This document shows, piece by piece, positions 12,501 through 26,214 of a stretch of 64,000 bases of DNA (its first letter is position 1; the number at the start of each line of letters is the position of its first letter). The stretch comes from Vitellaria paradoxa (Eukaryota > Streptophyta > Magnoliopsida > Ericales > Sapotaceae). Under the pieces are notes generated by a model. The model searched no databases, had not been told where the DNA came from, and worked only from the letters and a program-made list of their open reading frames with translations. The stretch spans positions 46,210,367 to 46,274,366 of the forward strand of contig CM034237.1 of assembly GCA_019916065.1 (NCBI GenBank). The letters are read 5' to 3'. Both the position numbers and the translations under genes were made by a program.

Positions 12501-15500
12501 AATACAGGCAAGACAATTACGCAAAACCATAAGCATGCATCAAACAAGTTGAAGCAATGTGAAGTAATTATGTGCACATATAAGGCCGTTGAGCATTAAA
12601 AAGAAAGGACCAAAATGATAACCATTCTCTTGGAACCAGAAATGCAGGTCCCACTTCAAATGGAGCCCTAAGCAACACAGACACACAACCATCTGTCATG
12701 CTATCAAGGCATCAGAGCCTCAAGGGGAACTAAGTCCTGCAAGCTCTCTCATATATTAAGCATACAAGATTGTTGCACATGCAGGTATCATGTATCCTAA
12801 AAACTGCCTCTGAAATTTAGACAAGCTTGATAAATTTCTAATTTGAAAAGTATGAAATGTAACCTAACAAGAGGTAATGCACAGGTGCCATACATAACAT
12901 GCACCAGTACTCACTCTAGCATGGAGATAACATAAATGTTCACCCAAGCACTCATCACGAAGAAATGAGTGTGAGATATCAGAATTTTATAGTTTACTCA
13001 GCAGAAACATCTAATCCACCAAAGTTTTGCAAATAATAACATTTTTACCATGAGGGCAATATCTTCTTCTACTGGCCAGCCATGTGTAATAATTAAAATA
13101 ACCAACAGAAATAGCCTATAGCAAGAATAGTAAAATCAAGAAAAGAAAAATGTGAGCAAGTTAATTATTAGTTGAGACACAATGTCGCCTGATTGAACTG
13201 AAATGAAGAACTTTCAAGCAAATAGCCTCCCGTGGTTGCAAGGGAATCCAACATGAAGCGGATAGAATCTCGGATTATCAGATACCCAGATGCAGAATAT
13301 CACATCTCTAAAAAAGCTTAGGCAACATTGGCAAGATAACTTCTTTTTTTCTTCTTTTATATAAGTTAATGGAACTCGAACATGAATCTCTTTATTGTGG
13401 GAATGCACTTAAGCCCCCTGGGATCTCCCCTAAGGGGCAACTTTAGCAAGAAAACCAGACTAATATCAGAAGTAAAGCTTCTTTTTTGCCTCTCGTTCTT
13501 TGTTTCTTAATGCAATGTGAAATGTTTATTATGTTAGGTAGATTGCTGCCAGGAGGTGATTGCTGCCAGGAGGTCTTTATAAATGAAAAGAAGAAAACAC
13601 GCATGCATGATTGTTGGTGTTGATAAACTGATTATGCTGCTGGAGAGATTAGTAGTGCGCGTGGCAGTGTTGGTGGCAGCAGATTTTTAAGACAGCAAAA
13701 ACAGTAGTATAGATGAGGTGATCTCAAGTCTCTACAACTGAAGACACCACAATACCAGTTACAGTTCCATGGCTACATCTAGTTGTAATTATGACAGCTG
13801 TGCCATTAGTTCGGTGTGTAGAACTAGCTACTGTCACAATGGTTCTGTGTTTGGGTGATAAACGATGCTCTATCATAGTAGTGATACGAGGGGGAAAATC
13901 TTATTATTTCGGAAGTCCTTTATCTTTTTACTCTGCTATAATTTTTCCTTTTCATGAAAGGAAAAATAAAAGTCCAGCAATAAAAATGTTTGCCTCTTTT
14001 CTATCAAAAGCTGGAAAAAAAAAAGTACTACTACCATGCTAATCAAACACACTTAAGCATTTGATCATGTCTCAACAAAATTCCTAAACAACAAAAATTA
14101 ATCCCACAATAAAATGCTTTGAAGGCATATCTTGAACTGCAGGGGGGTAATAACTTATTACAATCACCTTTCGTGTGCCATTGCAAAATGAACCATTTTG
14201 AAGAGCCACAACACAGGTGTGGTCATACTTTCCCTCCCTGCTTGGAGATGCAACATAAAGTTAATTTGATTATAACTCACATATGTGAATTTTAAATAAA
14301 TTGATGACCGTGAAAAATTAATAAAACCACAAGTAATTAATGAACCTGGAGAATATATCGAGGTAGAAATAACCCAAAAGTTCCTTAGAAGACAACTCAT
14401 AAACTGAATAAAGGCGAACGTCAGAATGCCAAACCTCAGCATCTGCAATTTCTTCAAATGTTAAGCCTTGCATGAAGCAAAGGAAGATCAGAGGTTAGTA
14501 CTTAGGAGATTAATGAATCAAGAGAAAAACTTGATTCAAGCAAAATAAACCCCATGTAATTACCAAAAAGGTCTTGGCATATTTTCAAGATCCCCGACAT
14601 AACCAAATTGACCGGAAAGTATTGTTTAAGAGCTCCAAAGTCCAGATTATATTGTTGTTCCTCAACCCTCTTCACGTAGTACAGCAGATCCTCAATTCCA
14701 AAAGGAAAATCCCCTTCCTCTTTGATCTGATGCATTAGAAATACAAACATCAGAGACATGAATGACACTTTAGCATAACCCAAAATAGACTATGCAAACA
14801 TTTACCTTTAATTCTTTTAACATAGCAAGTTCTCTGGCGGCCAGGTCAGTTAAACTGGCAGAGAGGTGCTCCAAGAACTCAAATACCTGGAAAAACAGCA
14901 TCATACTCATCAGGAAAAATCTGCTTGATGAAAGGATGCAAGGGAAATATTACAAACATTAATGAGGTGAAGACTCAAAATGAAAAATCAGTAATTCAGC
15001 AATATTCTTTGATCATCTGTCGGCACAATTGGCATACTGCTATAAATTGGAGAAATGAGCATACAATAGTTCCAGGGAGTAATTCTTGTACTTTTTTGTG
15101 TGTTTGTGTGTCAATTCGAATCAAATGCTCGTGCAATGCTTTCACATGAATTCATTCAGTTCAGAAGGCAATTTTATCCAATAATAAATCAACTCAATAT
15201 CTTGTAATAACTTATATGGTACCTAATTTATCATGGAAATTAATACTTATACCTAAAGCACACAAATTGACAGGCAGAAGTTGCATACAAATTCATCACT
15301 AACAAAATGAGAAGCACCAACATGTCCATCCTGAGAGGTAAATATATGAAGATAAACCTATCAACATTGAACATAACTCCTTCAATTTCAAGACATATTT
15401 TCACAACCAGAGAGTATATTGAAGAGCAGGGTCCAGAAGAAAGATCTGAATTGAAGTGGCAAAGAACAACAAATTTTCATTCCTCAAAAGTCATTAATTG

Positions 15501-18500
15501 TAATATAAGCTTCCGTCCTCCAACGAGAAACAATGCTTGATGATCTCATTCAACACTCAATATGTGCTAATATATCAATCCACCAGTTTTAGGAAATATC
15601 AAAGGCAGATTCAATAGATAGTCCCAATGCCAAGGTTAGCTCAAATGAGCTTGTTTCAACATGATGATGGTCCAAAGAGGTACAAAGAACTATGGGCCAC
15701 TCATGCATGCAGTTAATTCAAATATCAATAAAGCTCACTAACCATTTTCTTGCATTATCACAAAACTAAGACGACTAAGAACCAAAATAACAATAATTCC
15801 AAGATTCCTCTACTAATAAACAACACCCCGACCCCGACCCCCCCCACCCCCAAAAAATAAATAAATAAATAAATTATCAAACAGCATTTAGTACCAATTA
15901 AGTACTAGATTCATTCTCAGAATTGCTTCATTAAACATCATTGAAGTTTCCAACTACCCAAGAAAGAACCATGAAACCAATGAGTATAGTTATCTAATCA
16001 GTTGATACGAAAGAATGATTAAGCAATAATCACAGGATTCATAAAAAAAAAAAGCATAAGTAAAAACTGAGAGGAAATTAGGATCACCTAATACACATTA
16101 ATCAGAGAACAAATCATTCACGTATTACAATATATTATGTAAATGATACATAAACACATGCAAACCTTCGAGGATGAATTTGCCATTCGATGACTAACAG
16201 CATAATCTGCATAGTTTGAGTACCCAAGCAACCTAGCAAATTTGTGGCGCATCTGAACCTACATAATACAAGAACAAGACCAATACCAGCAAGCTGTCAG
16301 GCAATAACATGCAAGAGCATAACCACCAGAAAAATTACAGAATATTATTTTGTAAAGAAAGCCACGGTTTTTCCAAAGCAAACAATTGAAATGTAGCCAC
16401 GTGAACAGCAAGAATAAACGTATTAGTATAGCAGAGTCTATGTGTATTTCAATAAATTGAGATCTAATTGAAAAAGTACAGAATATGAGTTTGTAAAGAA
16501 AACCATAGGTTTTCCAAACCTAACAATTGGAAGTAACCACATGAACAGCAAGGATAAATGTATTAGTATGGGATAGTCACGTGTATTTGAATAAATTGAG
16601 ATCTATTTTTTCATATGCTTTTGTATTGCAATGCCTTACTTCCCTAAGTTGTTGAATAAACCATAGCTTTAAAATCGAGCATGCCATAATTTATCTCATT
16701 AATTGTGCAGTTTAGTTTTAACAGCCTCTTTCTAGATAATTGTTTGTCTACAAAGAGTCAGTATCCAACAATGCATAACATTTTGAGCATGTCATGGCAC
16801 TAAATAAGCTTTGTGTCGCAAGATATTCTTTCATTTATTTATTTTTTTATCATAAAGAAGCATCAAGTGGATGCCGCCCATGTACAAAAGCTTCTAAGCC
16901 TTTGTTTGGGAGAATGGAAAGGGAGGAGAGGGGAAGGAACTAAAGTAAATAAGGGGGAAGGAAAGGGAAAGGAAAGGAGGTTAATTATTTTTTCTTTGTT
17001 TGGAAGAGATGAGGAGGGGAATGAAGGTAAGGTAAAGAATATAGTTCAAAATATTATTATACTCTTTAAAATATATTTATTTGTGATAAACATTTATGGA
17101 AATAATAAAAAATACATAGGGAAAAATAGAGAAAACACACTTCAAAATGTTTTTACATCCATTCCCCCCCAAATTAAGGGTGAAAGCAAGTTGGTTAATG
17201 GAGGTGGACGTAGGTAAATGAGTCACCTCCATTTGCGTCCCTTCCCTACCATTCATCTCCTCCCAAAAAATATAAATCTTTTCAACTCCTCTTATTTACT
17301 CCATTTCACTCCGATTCAACTCCTCCCAAACAAGGGCTAAATCTATGCATATCAATTCACATCCACATTTTCAATGACTAAAATGATTTAGTCAACTGAA
17401 CCACTAAAAAGGGTGAGATGGTACGTATTGAAAGTATTGTTAGGAAATATGAGCACCAAAATTAACAATGGTTAAGGAAAAACATGGTAGCATTTCACTT
17501 AGCTATAGCAGCATGGTCCCTTATATACAGAATAGAATGATGAACCGAGATTCAAGTAGGTAAACCCTTATAGTTGAAACGGGAAGTTGAGTTAATTGAT
17601 TAATAAGGCAAACAAGAAATACAATAAGTATTTGATATATAAGGTAACAAAAAAATAGGAATATAAGATTGTACAAATAGTCAAAATCCCCACAAAATAA
17701 AATTAAAAGTAACACTCAAATAGTGAATGGAAATAATCTTCCAAAAATTGTGATGGCGGAAGGACAGCAGTATACATATAATCTTGATTAAACATGTGCA
17801 AGTTCCACCATTTTGCTTTCCCTTACCAAACTTTCCAAGATAGAAAGGTTGATTGCACCTCTCCGTCCATAAGCCATAGCTACAATCCTCCTTGTCGAAC
17901 CTACCTTCAAAGGGTTTAAGAAAAAAGTAATATGACAAAATGTATTTATGGCACAATATAACACTATAGAAGGTAAATTGCAACCATCTAAAAGGATCAG
18001 GTTTGCTCTCATGAGCAAAACCACAACTATGGGTAATACATTTATTTTTGTCATTGGTGGGCAAGCAAGAGAACTCATGCCACTTGTTTGTGGTCCAAAT
18101 TTTGCAAATAAATTAAAAATAATAATAAGAACTGCCCATGGGCAAATCAAATCTCTCTCAAACAAAACCAATCTCATTTTGCCTCTCTTCTTTTCTATCT
18201 CTTTCCCTCCCTCTTTCTCTCTCTCTCCGCAAATGGATAGACCCACAACAAATCTAGTCACCGCCACAATCTCCAATGATGGAGTCTCCTCGAACCACCA
18301 CCAACATGGATTTCTCAGTCCATTTCTCTTTCTGTCCGTTCTCTTACGTTCCTCTCTCTCTTAAATCTGCAAATTCAGCAGTCAGCACTCCTCCATAACC
18401 AAAACCAACTCTAGGCTCCAGTCCCACCCCACAAAACCCACAACTACTGCTATGGCCTCTATGCCACTACCAGCACTGGGTACACACTATTTCCCTCCCC

Positions 18501-21500
18501 ATTGTCAGACATTGTGATGGTCAACCATGAGGGCTGATCTGGCCAGCCATTATGAGGAGATGAGAGATTGGGAAAATAATTAAAAGCTAGAAAGACTATT
18601 GCTGATTGCATAAGAGAGTGGAATGGCTATTCCAACAATTGCAAGGATGATCAGTGCACCAAAATGGCCATTTCAACTTTTATTTGCAGTAGCAAACATA
18701 TGAAAGGATGGGAAGCTAGACTGGAAAATACATGCCAAAACATTCCCATGCACCACAGCTTAATTGTTATCAGTACGCCAAAGAATTACTGCGTTTATTT
18801 GTATGTTATGCAAGTGTGCCTTCAATCCTCAATTATGGTACCTTACAAAGCTCCAGTACAGGTGAAATGTGTTGACTTCCACGGGGAACATATGAAGGGA
18901 TGGGAAGCTAGACTGGAAAATACATGCCAAAACATTCCCATGCACCACAGCTTAATTGTTATCAGTATGCCAAAGAATTACTGCGTTTATTTGTATGTTA
19001 TGCAAGTGTGCCTTCAATCCTCAATTATAGTACCTTACAAAGCTCCAGTACAGGTGAAATGTGTTGACTTCTAAGGGGAACTTTGAATTTTCCATTTTCA
19101 GCTTTGTCTAAGCTCTACACATACCAAACAATTATGTTAGTCTTGACAATAGTTGGCAGTAAAATGAAATTACCATTTAAAAAAAAAAAAAAGAGCTAAA
19201 CCAAATTTCACACAACAAGAAGAAGAAATTTAGAAGTTTCCATGCAAAATACAAGCATTCAAATAAATTGGTTGAATTATATAGTGAGAGAAAATAGACA
19301 CTTTAACCTTAAGGAACTCCAGTGGTAACCCAAGTAACTCTATCTCACTGAAGAGAAGGGGCGTACTATCTTCATTTAGGTTTCGGATATATCTCTTAGA
19401 TAACTCATCTATCTGAGCCCTTATTCGCAGCAATTCCTCTCTTTTGGTTAAAGCAAGACTCAGTCCATTGCGTTCAAAGTCTTTGACCTGTCACTGAATA
19501 TTAAAGAATTAAGTATATGAACTCAAACAGTAGATGCGAATAAGCAGAAACTTGACTTCTTCACTTTTGAATCACAATCCAAGAATGACGCAAAGCATGT
19601 GGCTAGAAATATTGTTACTCCAGAAACAAGTGGAAGTTGAAAATACTTCCCAGAAGGAAAGACCTTACAAAAATGGACAAACAAGTGTTCACAAGCATAC
19701 TGAGGTATGCTTTTGATCTGATTAAGGATCTCAGGCTATTGTTTTACCTGGAAACATAATAAGCTCATGACCCAACAACAAATATTGTTCTATTATTAGA
19801 TTTTGCTCTCCTAGGAAGTATACAGCAACATTTTGGAACACCCAACTAACAAGAATAAGAAGTAGAGAATTCAGTCTCAAATAAGCCACCCAAACACAAT
19901 GAAAATAACAGTATGCACCAGAAAGACTACTTATAAATTATCGAGAAAACCAACAAAGCAATTGATACAGCTAATAGCTTCATATCATTACCAGACACTG
20001 TGTGTAGCATTTAGCTTCATGGCTCATCCATTCTCCCCTTGCTGCAAAAGCTTTGATGACACAGTACAAATCTTCACGTTTACTGAACAATTAAATGAAA
20101 TAAACAGATAAACATTAGTTATCACAATGATGTAAAACATCCACCAAATTAAGATGACAAATGTCACTAATCAACTTAAAGGATATGAAAGAGGGAATAA
20201 ACATGATCAACGCAAAACAGAGGCTGGTCCTCTGCTTTCCACTGGAGAATAGCTTACTAAAATTCAAAAAACTCACTGTCACTCTTTCAAGGCCCTTTTC
20301 ATATGCCATTATCCCTAAATACTTTAAATCCAAGCATAATAATAAAGTCTCCACTATACGTAATAACCAAAAAAATATAGAAAGGACAAAAGAGACCTGC
20401 AATAGTAGCAATTACTCTAGCATGAACAATACCGCTACAGTACTTCAGAACTAAATTGTTGTTCAGACATCACATTGCGTTGTCCTTGTCACTACCATGT
20501 CCAACCATTTACAAAGGCAGACTAGACAGTATTCTCAACTCTGATCATGACATGACCATGCCATCCATTCAAGAAAAAAAAAATGATTTCTTTGGTGCGT
20601 GTAAAGCACAATCTTGGCTACTTTTTTCCTTGCCTTGACGAGAAAGAAGAAGAAACCCACGAACATCAGAGCTAATTGAGTGGCCAATTAATCATTATAC
20701 ATGCCAGCTTAATCTACTTTGCTCCGAGAGTTCCATCATAGGAGGATTTTGTTTTTGGTCTTATAGCAGTTACAATCACTTTGACGTTAGGTCTATGTAT
20801 CTGACACCATGGAAGCAGGCATAGGATTCACAAATTTTAGTGCTGACTGTCTGTACTCACTATCTCCTATATTGTTAGGAGACCTCTAAACAAAAACATT
20901 TTATCTGAAGTGAAGAACACAGAATTAGAATGACTGGAGGACCAAAAATAAATAAATAAACAAAAAAAAGAAAAACCTGCAACTCAAAACATGAGCATCT
21001 ATTCTCCTCTCCGCTTCTGCACTTGCTTTGCGCACATCTTTAGAAGTGGATACAAATTTTGGGAAGACACATGATTGGACCAGTGGGAACTGTTGTGCTT
21101 CCAGTTCTGCCAAAGGTAGTATAGTATTTGCATATGTAACCTGCAGATTTTAAATTTTAATACAGTTGGCAATAACTTGGCATCTTTATAATCTTACGAA
21201 TAAAATGGTTACAATTATTTTTTTTCCAAAAATAGAGGAAAACAATCATAAGAACTCCAATAAAATATAAAATTCATCCCGTAAAGTATTTTGCACAAGA
21301 TGGGTAAAGATGAATCATGAACATGGCTGCTAGGGCTGCAAACGAACCAAGCATTCAATAAGCCGCTCGCAAACAAACTTATTAAGAGTTCATTTATGTT
21401 CATTTGATAAATCAAATGAACAAACTCAAACACATTTTTAAAGCTTGATAAATAAACAAGCCGAGGTCAAATAAGGACAAACATGGCTTGAAGACTCGCA

Positions 21501-22899
21501 AACAAGCTCATTTATCATTCAGGAACGTGTTCATTTAAATGTTCGCAAACATTTAAATGTTTATGAACAAGCTCATTTATAGCTCACAAACAGTCTCATT
21601 TAAATGTTATAAACGAGTTTGTTTATAACTTGTAAACATATCATCTAAATGTTCGCAAACAAGCTCACAAAAACTCTATTTTATTACTCACAGAAAAAGG
21701 GTTATAAATTCAAAGATTGAACTCTTTAATTTAAGTCTTGTTTATTAAGTTAGAAAAGGTATATTATTGGTTTGTTAAATTTGTTCATTAATAGGCATGC
21801 GAGCAAACTTGTCAGAAAGCTCCGAATTAGGCTCAACAAAAAGCTCACAAATAGCTTTGATAAAAGCTCACAAAATGCTTGATAAAAGCTCCCAAGCAAA
21901 TGAACTTAAAGTTACCTATAGAATAACAAGCCAAGCTCGAACACCAGATTTTGGGCTTCATAAAAACTCAGCTTGAGTTTGAGCTCGTCAAAAACCTTAC
22001 TCAGGTAGGGTCAGCTTGGTTCATTTGCCCTAATGGCTGCCAATTTGTTATTGCATATGCAACTGTTTGTGTCACAAAAGGGCAGTTCAGAATAGCTTCA
22101 ATGAGATTCAGTTGCATTTATTAATTGCTCATGCAGCAAAATGTTGCACTTTTTATGGCTCAAAAGAAATGAAGAAGGGAAAAAAGAATCAAATAGTTAG
22201 TCAAAGCTAACAATCAAAATGAACTGTCTAAACCTTATTGTTTAGTTAAACTTCATGCTCAGCACCATAAACAATAGTTACACCCCAGCCACCTCCACAG
22301 TTAAATTTGCCTTAATGGAGTCAAACCTCGGCTCAAATCAAAATGCAAGTCTCCGTAACCAGAGCATTCTCAGCCAAACCTAGAGCAATTACTTTAAAAA
22401 AAAAAAAAAACCTAATTAACAATATGTATTGCCGATATTGGCTGTTCTACATCGACCAAATTTGTCCCAAGCCCTCCAACATCAATCAGCAACAATCAGA
22501 AACTATTGATAAAAGAATTGATTTCAAACAGAAAATTCGTATGTACAGTACCTTGTCCAGAGGAACCGAAGCAACTGCATCGTGAACCGCCTTCGACTTG
22601 GCAACAATACTGTCCGCTAACTTCAGAATCTCAGACGGAGAAAGATTGATACCAACTGAAAACCCCGGAAGCGCTGAAACGACAAAATCGAGAAATCAGT
22701 TCTCGAAACTACGCGACGCAATAGACACATATGCACACTGAATAGAAAGATGAGCCAAGAGCGAACCTTTCTTTTTCCGATTCTCCTTGTGAGCGTTGAT
22801 TGCAGTAATGGCGAATTTAACGGCGACCGTGAGCAGAACAGCGGCGCCGGTGAGAGCTACGAGGTTAGTGTTCCTCTCTCTCTTCTGCTTGTTCGCCAT
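9523..22899 (-). CDS. M3-family metallopeptidase (thimet oligopeptidase-like), 20 exons
   Basis: Zinc oligopeptidase of family M3, which cuts short peptides. Exons by hand: 22899-22767, 22673-22552, 21140-20977, 20082-19992, 19487-19308, 19114-19034, 17904-17827, 16258-16166, 14886-14806, 14726-14564, 14466-14346, 14237-14168, 12398-12291, 11635-11538, 11452-11407, 11155-11059, 10484-10411, 10339-10235, 9897-9817, 9633-9523. All introns are GT-AG and all phases agree. The sum is 2097 nt, 698 residues plus stop, close to plant relatives. A basic start (MANKQKRERN) precedes a hydrophobic segment at about 13-33, so it may be membrane-anchored. The zinc motif HEFAH is at about 490-494 (exon 13). 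The third ligand Glu in DPDFVEIPAQ lies at about 519, 25 residues after the second His, the family spacing. No lesions. From memory the nearest Arabidopsis relative is At1g67690; organelle MIP and OOP types fit less well. Confidence 0.93.
12399..14167 (-). other. M3 peptidase intron 12
   Basis: Intron between exons 12 and 13. It contains a small perfect 17-bp tandem duplication (gattgctgccaggaggt twice, about 13548-13581) and no supported gene; short open frames here look like chance. Confidence 0.6.
14887..16165 (-). other. M3 peptidase intron 8
   Basis: AT-rich intron with a C-rich tract near 15828-15852 and an AAAT repeat after it. No supported gene. Confidence 0.6.
16334..16612. repeat. 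141-bp tandem duplication in a peptidase intron
   Basis: Two diverged copies, offset 141 bases (tgtaaagaaa at 16351 and again at 16492). Each contains a toned-down version of the same run: ccacgg/ccatagg tttttcc, aacaattg, gaacagcaag and aataaattgagatct. It lies in the intron upstream of exon 8. Confidence 0.7.
16898..17337. mobile_element. MITE (PIF/Harbinger-like), 440 bp
   Basis: Terminal inverted repeats gcctttgtttgggag and ctcccaaacaagggc are flanked by a TAA target duplication (16895-16897 and 17338-17340). The interior is G/A-rich on the left and C/T-rich on the right, so it can fold on itself. It lies in the intron between exons 7 and 8 of the M3 peptidase. A 134-residue frame inside it is not a gene. 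Confidence 0.8.
18695..19078. repeat. 192-bp near-perfect tandem duplication overlapping exon 6
   Basis: Copy 1 is 18695-18886 and copy 2 is 18887-19078, offset exactly 192 bases with only a few differences. Copy 2 contains the 3' part of M3 peptidase exon 6 (19034-19078) with its donor. Copy 1 contains the matching exon fragment (about 18842-18886) and the same donor, but not the acceptor or first 36 bases of the exon. As 192 is divisible by three, it also creates a meaningless 136-residue frame with a 64-residue repeat on the plus strand. Confidence 0.9.
21331..22032. mobile_element. Non-autonomous hAT element, 702 bp
   Basis: The ends are tagggctgcaaacgaacc and, reversed, tagggcaaatgaaccaagc, imperfect inverted repeats. 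They are flanked by a perfect 8-bp target duplication, ATGGCTGC (21323-21330 and 22033-22040), the size hAT transposases make. The interior is AT-rich with many degenerate subrepeats of the form caaacaagctcatttaaatgt and no coding frame. It lies in the intron between exons 2 and 3 of the M3 peptidase. Confidence 0.88.
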
Positions 22900-24100
22900 T
22901 TCTCTCTATCTAGCGGCGGCAATTGCGAGGGAAAATTGTTTTGCCGAGGGGGATAGAAATTTGTTTGACCTTTCCATCCAAAAGTCAGAAAAGCAACTTG
23001 ACATGGGGATTGTTTGGGTGGCTCCAAATCTGTATTCCGGTGTGGAGCTATGATTGTCCTTCTCCGCAGAGAATATTTTGGTAATGGTCGGTATTATAGA
23101 TATAAAACCTAGATTGAGGTAGGTAAATGCGGTTTGGTGGACAGTGGGCATTAGGCAAAGGGTGTTTACTTTCTTGATTGCTATTATTGCATTTTTTTTC
23201 CAAAATTACTTATTTTATTTTATACAATACAATAAATAAATAAAATAAAATAAGATTTTGTATGAATTCATTAAATATATAATTTAAAATAAAATTAAAA
23301 AATCCATTTATTTTCTTTTTTTTTATTTAATTTGATTAAATAAAAATATATATTTAGAATTTATGCTTATTTTTCCTTGGTGAAAAATTAAAAGATACTA
23401 AAAAACAAAAATATATATATAATTATAACGCAGTAAAAACAAAAATAAAATAAAATGAGATTATGTATGAATTTAATAAATATAAAATTTAAAATAAAAC
23501 TAATAAATCCATTTATTTTCTTTTTTTTAATTTGATTACAAAATATACATTTGAAATTTTATGTTTATTTTTTCTTGGTGAAAAATTAAAAGATATTAAA
23601 AATAAAAAATTTTAATTATAACACAGTTAGAAGAAAAATAATAGCAATTGAAACAAAAAAAAAAAAATTACTACCAAGTTTTGTTTGGATTCACAAGAAA
23701 ATTACATACGATAATTAAATAATAGTATTTCTCAAAGAATATAAATTTTTTAGTTACACATACAAAAATAATTCACATTATTAGAAAAGTCCTTTTTTTT
23801 TCAAAAAAATTGAAATTTTATTGACATGTTGGACTTTTTTGGATCACCAAGGAGCTAGCCCATTTGGGTCAATGGCATAAGAAGGAGCTAGCCCACGCAT
23901 CTCAGCTAATCCAACCCCCTTCCCAGTTAGGCCTTGGGCTGAATACGAGCAGCCAGCAGACAAAAGCCCAACACATCTTAGCGCACCTTAGCGAGCAATT
24001 CCTACGGTTTCGCTTCTTCCTTGCTTGCATGCAATAGAGGAGCAGCGTCGCACGGCGAAGCAGACAAAGATTCCGAAAAAGCGCGCAGAAGCTCACATCC
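22900..24100. promoter_or_regulatory. Divergent intergenic region between M3 peptidase and SRP72
   Basis: The peptidase starts at 22899 on the minus strand and SRP72 at 24101 on the plus strand, so these 1.2 kb must hold both promoters. The centre is very AT-rich and contains a diverged tandem duplication of about 198 bases (about 23260-23410 and 23458-23608; ggtgaaaaattaaaagata at 23379 and 23577). No coding feature is supported and I cannot place transcription starts. Confidence 0.6.
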
Positions 24101-26214
24101 ATGGCTCTCAAGCCCAAAGACAAGCGAAGGCCGTCGCGGTCGCAGCCTGCAGTCGCTATTGAAGATCTCTTCACCACTCTCAATCGGCACATCCAAAGCT
24201 CGGAGCACGACTGCTACGACCAAGCAGCCAAAGTTGCAGATCAAGGTAATTATATATTTGTAAAGATGATGTATACATAGACAGGCATACGCAAATGTGT
24301 GATTGTATAGGCATTTGGTTCGAGTTGTTGGATTTTTGTAGACAAAACAAGTGTTAATTTAAAATTGGATTGCATCTGTCTCTGCAGTTCTCTCGATTGC
24401 TCCGAATGACGAGGACGCTATGCGTTGCAAGGTCGTGGCTTTAATCAAGGCTGACAGCATTGACGAAGCTCTTTCCACCGTGGAGTCTTCTCGGAGACTT
24501 CCGATTGATTTTAGTTTCTTCAAGGTAAATTTGACCATTCTCACAACTTCAACTGATTTTTGTCACTGTGGGTTTTTTCTGTCAAGTTTTCATTTTAAAG
24601 CGATTCAAGGAATTCATGTCGATTTACTTGCGCTGTAATTTCCTTTTGTTATGTTAGCTCAATGCATAGCTATAGTGATTTGGTTGGTGAACTTCAGGCA
24701 ATTATGTATAAGCGTGATGAAGTGATGTGGTTGAACAAATTTATTTTGGCTGCCTTATCTCTTTTGTGCTCCTTTTAATGCGTTCTATAAAGCTAACCAT
24801 GCTAGTTCTTAGAAAGGATTGCATAAACACTCTTGGAAAGGATTGCATTTTTTGTTTATATTAGGTATGCTATAACTAAAAAGGCAATAATTACTCAACT
24901 CAACAACCCCCAAACTACTAAGTCAATAATGAGTATTTAAAATAATTGTGAGAAATAGCTGAAAAGCCATTATTGGGATTTTCTGGATAAAATTTTACTG
25001 TTGGTAGGAAAGTAGGGGGGGAATAACATCTTATTCTGTTAAGTGTTAGACGAACAGAGGGATCCGTGCATTTTATTTTTAACTGTTAATTAAATGTTAA
25101 TGTTATATCTCTTTCATTACTTCTTCTGTTATTTTTGTGACCCTGTTCTTATTTGTTTTTCACATTATGATTTAACGGGCATCTGTAATCACTTATTGAT
25201 ATTTATTTGCTGTCATCTTTTGTTATTTCTAAACGGGCATACTGTTTATACAGACAAAATAAGTTAAATGAAGCTTTGGAACTATTGAAAGGCCTTGAGG
25301 GAAATTCTGCAACCATGATATTGCAATCTCAGATTCTATTTCATATGGGAAAAATGGATGCTTCTTTGGATATTTATCAAAAGATTCAGAAATCCAAGAT
25401 AAAATTGGTGGAGGTAAATCTTGTTGCTGGTTTGGTTTCTTCTGGGAGGTCTTCTGAAGTGCAAGGAGTGATGGAAGCACTAAGAGTGAAAGCAACTAGC
25501 AGCTTTGAGTTAGCTTACAACACTGCTTGTTCCTTGATTGAAAATAACAAGTATTCAGATGCAGAGCAACTTCTATTGTCAGCTCAAAGGTGATTTACAA
25601 TATTCATTATTCAGTATTAGACTTGGTTATGACTAGCAACTTTGTGTATAATTACAAAACTGTATCATAAACATTATTATTCTGATTCACTGTGCTACTA
25701 CTGCAGCCGCCATTGCTCTATGTTTTAAGATTTAGAATTGGGAATTCATTACTAGTAAGCAAATGCTTCATAGGTTTGTTGTTTCGATGGAAACTATTTA
25801 GAAGATTTCCTATCAAAGCATATGAACATAGAAATTTACTGTCCAGGTATGCAAATTAGCTTGGGAAATTCCTTGCTGTGTGATTGAAATCTGGTCATTG
25901 TTATCTTCTTGTTTCTGTTTGGTTATGTCTCTCATACGCAGTCTGCAAGGTATCAATCAGCCATAACCAACAGTTGGGTGGATGAAGTATAGCTTTTCCA
26001 AATTAAGATGCACAACTATCTGTAAGATGCTGCCAATCACAACCTTGAAACAAATTCTTGTTGGGCAGGAATAGATCTTTTAAGGCATTATTCTCCTTTG
26101 CTTTAAACTGTAAAACTTGATCCCTGTGGATATTTTTAGTGATTAGGAACATGACTACGTTTAGACAACAAGGTAGCCACTGCCCTCCCCTCCCTCACCC
26201 CCTCCAACCAAAAA

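Noticed and set aside
16813..17217. 134-residue Gly/Lys-rich frame
   Set aside because: It lies almost wholly inside the MITE at 16898-17337, in a peptidase intron.
18664..19074. 136-residue plus-strand frame with two 64-residue repeats
   Set aside because: It is produced by the 192-bp tandem duplication, runs antisense to M3 peptidase exon 6 and resembles no protein.
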